This document shows positions 62,692 to 64,000 of a stretch of 64,000 bases of DNA, one piece after another; position 1 is the stretch's first letter; each line of letters opens with the position of its first letter. The stretch comes from Rhodopirellula sp. Its GTDB lineage: Bacteria > Planctomycetota > Planctomycetia > Pirellulales > Thermoguttaceae. The position numbers were made by a program, and so were the translations under genes. The stretch is taken from positions 1 through 64,000 of the forward strand of contig JAAYEH010000479.1 in the NCBI GenBank assembly GCA_012728855.1, written 5' to 3'. A model generated the notes under the pieces. It saw only the letters and a program-made list of their open reading frames with translations, was not told the DNA's origin and did no database searches.

Positions 62692-63147
62692 CTACGGCTC
62701 GGGACGCTGTCGTAATTGCTTCTTCTGCGACTGCTGTCGCTTATCTTCCAGACGCCGCCGCACGGAACCGGCGCTCGGTCGGGTCCGTTTTCGCTTTTTT
62801 GGCGGCAGGGCCGTCTCGAGGAGCATCTGCCGCAGTTTCTCCACGCAGTCGCCCGCGTTGCGTCCCGCATCGCGAAATCGCTGGCTGGTGAGCACCAGGT
62901 CTCCCTCCGTCGTGATGCGCTTGCGATAGCGAGCGACGAATCGCTCACGCACGTCGTCGGGCAGGGCAGGGCTCGCCGCGACCGGCCAACGAAGCGTCGC
63001 CTTGGTATTCACTTTATTGACGTTCTGCCCGCCCGGACCGGAACTCCGAGAAAAGGTGAATTGAAATTCACTAAGCGGAATCTGAATGCGGGAATCGACA
63101 ACGAGCGTCACTGGGAGATCGCAAAACTCTCGAGAATTCATTGCCAT
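62692..63147 (-). CDS. arfB: Alternative ribosome-rescue factor, peptidyl-tRNA hydrolase ArfB type
   Basis: 151 residues. GGQ at 39-41 in FSRSSGPGGQNVNKVNTKATLRW, the release-factor motif that hydrolyses peptidyl-tRNA, and a basic tail (KKRKRTRPSAGSVRRRLEDKRQQSQKKQLRQR) that enters the empty mRNA channel in ArfB/YaeJ. The codon-recognition domains of RF1/RF2 are absent. It rescues ribosomes stalled at mRNA ends. The ATG at 63147 has no strong ribosome site, and the next in-frame ATG six bases on is possible. Confidence 0.9.
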   Translation of the reverse strand: MAMNSREFCDLPVTLVVDSRIQIPLSEFQFTFSRSSGPGGQNVNKVNTKATLRWPVAASPALPDDVRERFVARYRKRITTEGDLVLTSQRFRDAGRNAGDCVEKLRQMLLETALPPKKRKRTRPSAGSVRRRLEDKRQQSQKKQLRQRPEP

Positions 63148-63228
63148 GCCGACGGTGTTAGCGTAACATCTTCTGCGGGTCTTGTCACCTTGCTGACGCC
63201 TGTGTTTCCGATTCGGAATCAAGCCCTC

Positions 63229-64000
63229 ATGAAACGAGCGCTTTGTGCCGCACTTGCCATTGTCTCCCTCCTCTCCTCTGCCGAGGCGCTTCTTGCCAGA
63301 GAGCAGCATCCGCCCGATTTGACGCTGGTCCAAGACGGCCGCGCGACCGCCGTGATCGTCACGAACGGACGGCCGAAGGAAGCGCAGGCGCTGGCCGCGC
63401 TCGAACTCCAAGAACACCTGCGTCTGATGACCGGCGCCTTGCTGCCGATCGAAAAGGAAAACCAGTGGCAGCGCGGCCCGTCGCAAGCGATGATTCTCGT
63501 CGGCCCCGGCAATCTCGCCCGAGAGCGCGGTTTCGATGAAAAGGGTTTGGAGCCGGAGTCGTTCGTCGTCAAGACAACCGAGGATGCCCTGGTTCTGGCC
63601 GGCGACGACGCCGAAGGGAGCAACCCCCGTATGGGAACGCTCTGGGCCGTGTACGATTTTCTGCAGGATCAGCTCGGTTGCCGATGGATCTGGCCCGGCG
63701 AGATCGGGCGAGTCGTTCCGCGCCGAGCGACCATCACGGTGGGTGCCTTGAGCGTTCGGGAAACACCCACGATTAAGATACGCGACTTTCGCATGGCGGC
63801 CCAAGAGAAGCACAGAGCCGCGTACGAGAAGGAAGGGCTGGGCCGTTTCCTCGATCTCGGCGCGACCTACGACCGTGTTTCCGAGGACGAGCGGGTCTGG
63901 CTGCGGAGGATGCGAATGGGGCGGTCGTTCAAGCTCTCCTACGGCCATGCCTTCACCGATTGGTGGGAGAAACACAAGGACGACAGCCCGGACATTTTCG
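63229..64000 (+). CDS. Exported DUF4838-like protein (N-terminal part, cut by window edge)
   Basis: 257 codons to the right edge with no stop. Signal peptide MKRALCAALAIVSLLSSAEALLA. The next part (VIVTNGRPKEAQALAALELQEHLRLMTGALLPI, MILVGPGNLARERGF, GTLWAVYDFLQDQLGCRWIWPGEIGRVVP) is the alpha-glucuronidase-like N-terminal domain that precedes DUF4838 and related glycosidase barrels. Probably a secreted glycoside hydrolase; the catalytic part is outside the window. Divergent from arfB, 81 bases apart. Confidence 0.8.
   Translation, partial: MKRALCAALAIVSLLSSAEALLAREQHPPDLTLVQDGRATAVIVTNGRPKEAQALAALELQEHLRLMTGALLPIEKENQWQRGPSQAMILVGPGNLARERGFDEKGLEPESFVVKTTEDALVLAGDDAEGSNPRMGTLWAVYDFLQDQLGCRWIWPGEIGRVVPRRATITVGALSVRETPTIKIRDFRMAAQEKHRAAYEKEGLGRFLDLGATYDRVSEDERVWLRRMRMGRSFKLSYGHAFTDWWEKHKDDSPDIF

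Overview
The window is 64 kb of GC-rich bacterial DNA and reads as a member of the Planctomycetota. The signs are two H-X9-DG (DUF1559) type IV pseudopilin-like proteins, a Ser/Thr kinase fused to a sulfatase-modifying-factor domain, many secreted carbohydrate-active or Tat-exported proteins, weak ribosome binding sites, long spacers, and many dispersed palindromic repeats. No rRNA, tRNA or CRISPR array was seen.

Layout. 1-11.4 kb: a very large secretin-N repeat protein (minus strand, cut by the left edge), a small secreted protein, a HEAT-repeat protein followed in the same frame by the tail of a glycosidase-like gene, a GNAT acetyltransferase and a pseudopilin. 11.6-17.9 kb: two secreted propeller-type proteins (one a sialidase-like BNR protein) and the kinase-SUMF1 fusion. 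17.9-18.8 kb: no gene, but two palindromes and three tandem ~200-nt units rich in hairpins. 18.8-22.5 kb: a UbiA/DPPR-synthase-like prenyltransferase with a GT-C membrane glycosyltransferase, then a UPF0175/DUF3368 toxin-antitoxin pair whose toxin has an in-frame stop. 22.7-28.8 kb: exported carbohydrate proteins, a Gfo/Idh/MocA oxidoreductase and a PHP-type hydrolase. 29.6-36.4 kb: housekeeping genes (dnaG-rpoD, a zinc-ribbon coiled-coil protein, a membrane protein, a DegS-like protease). 36.6-41.1 kb: an Rpn-type nuclease, an orphan GspF, an aldolase-like protein and an esterase.

41.1-43.4 kb: a two-gene signalling operon in which a CsrA RNA-binding domain is fused to a helical segment and a receiver domain, followed by a soluble PAS hybrid histidine kinase. 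43.7-59.0 kb: a biosynthetic cluster, transcribed leftward: fatty acyl-AMP ligase with carrier domain, a fully reducing polyketide synthase (KS-AT-DH-ER-KR-ACP-TE), an isopropylmalate/homocitrate-synthase-like enzyme, an asparagine-synthetase-like protein whose catalytic Cys2 is Ser, and a GH3-type acyl-amide synthetase. The likely logic is activation of a fatty starter, reduced chain extension with malonyl units, release, and amide formation; the product is unknown. 59.4-64 kb: a second pseudopilin with a lipoprotein, a free-standing CsrA with a long tail, a UVR-motif protein, ArfB and the start of a DUF4838-like secreted protein.

The signals I rate highest are the CsrA-receiver fusion with its kinase, the polyketide cluster with the Cys-less amidotransferase homologue, the tandem structured repeats near 18.2-18.8 kb, and a family of palindromic elements sharing the core GGGGACTGGCTC / GTGCCTGTCCCC, two copies of which sit inside the biosynthetic cluster.
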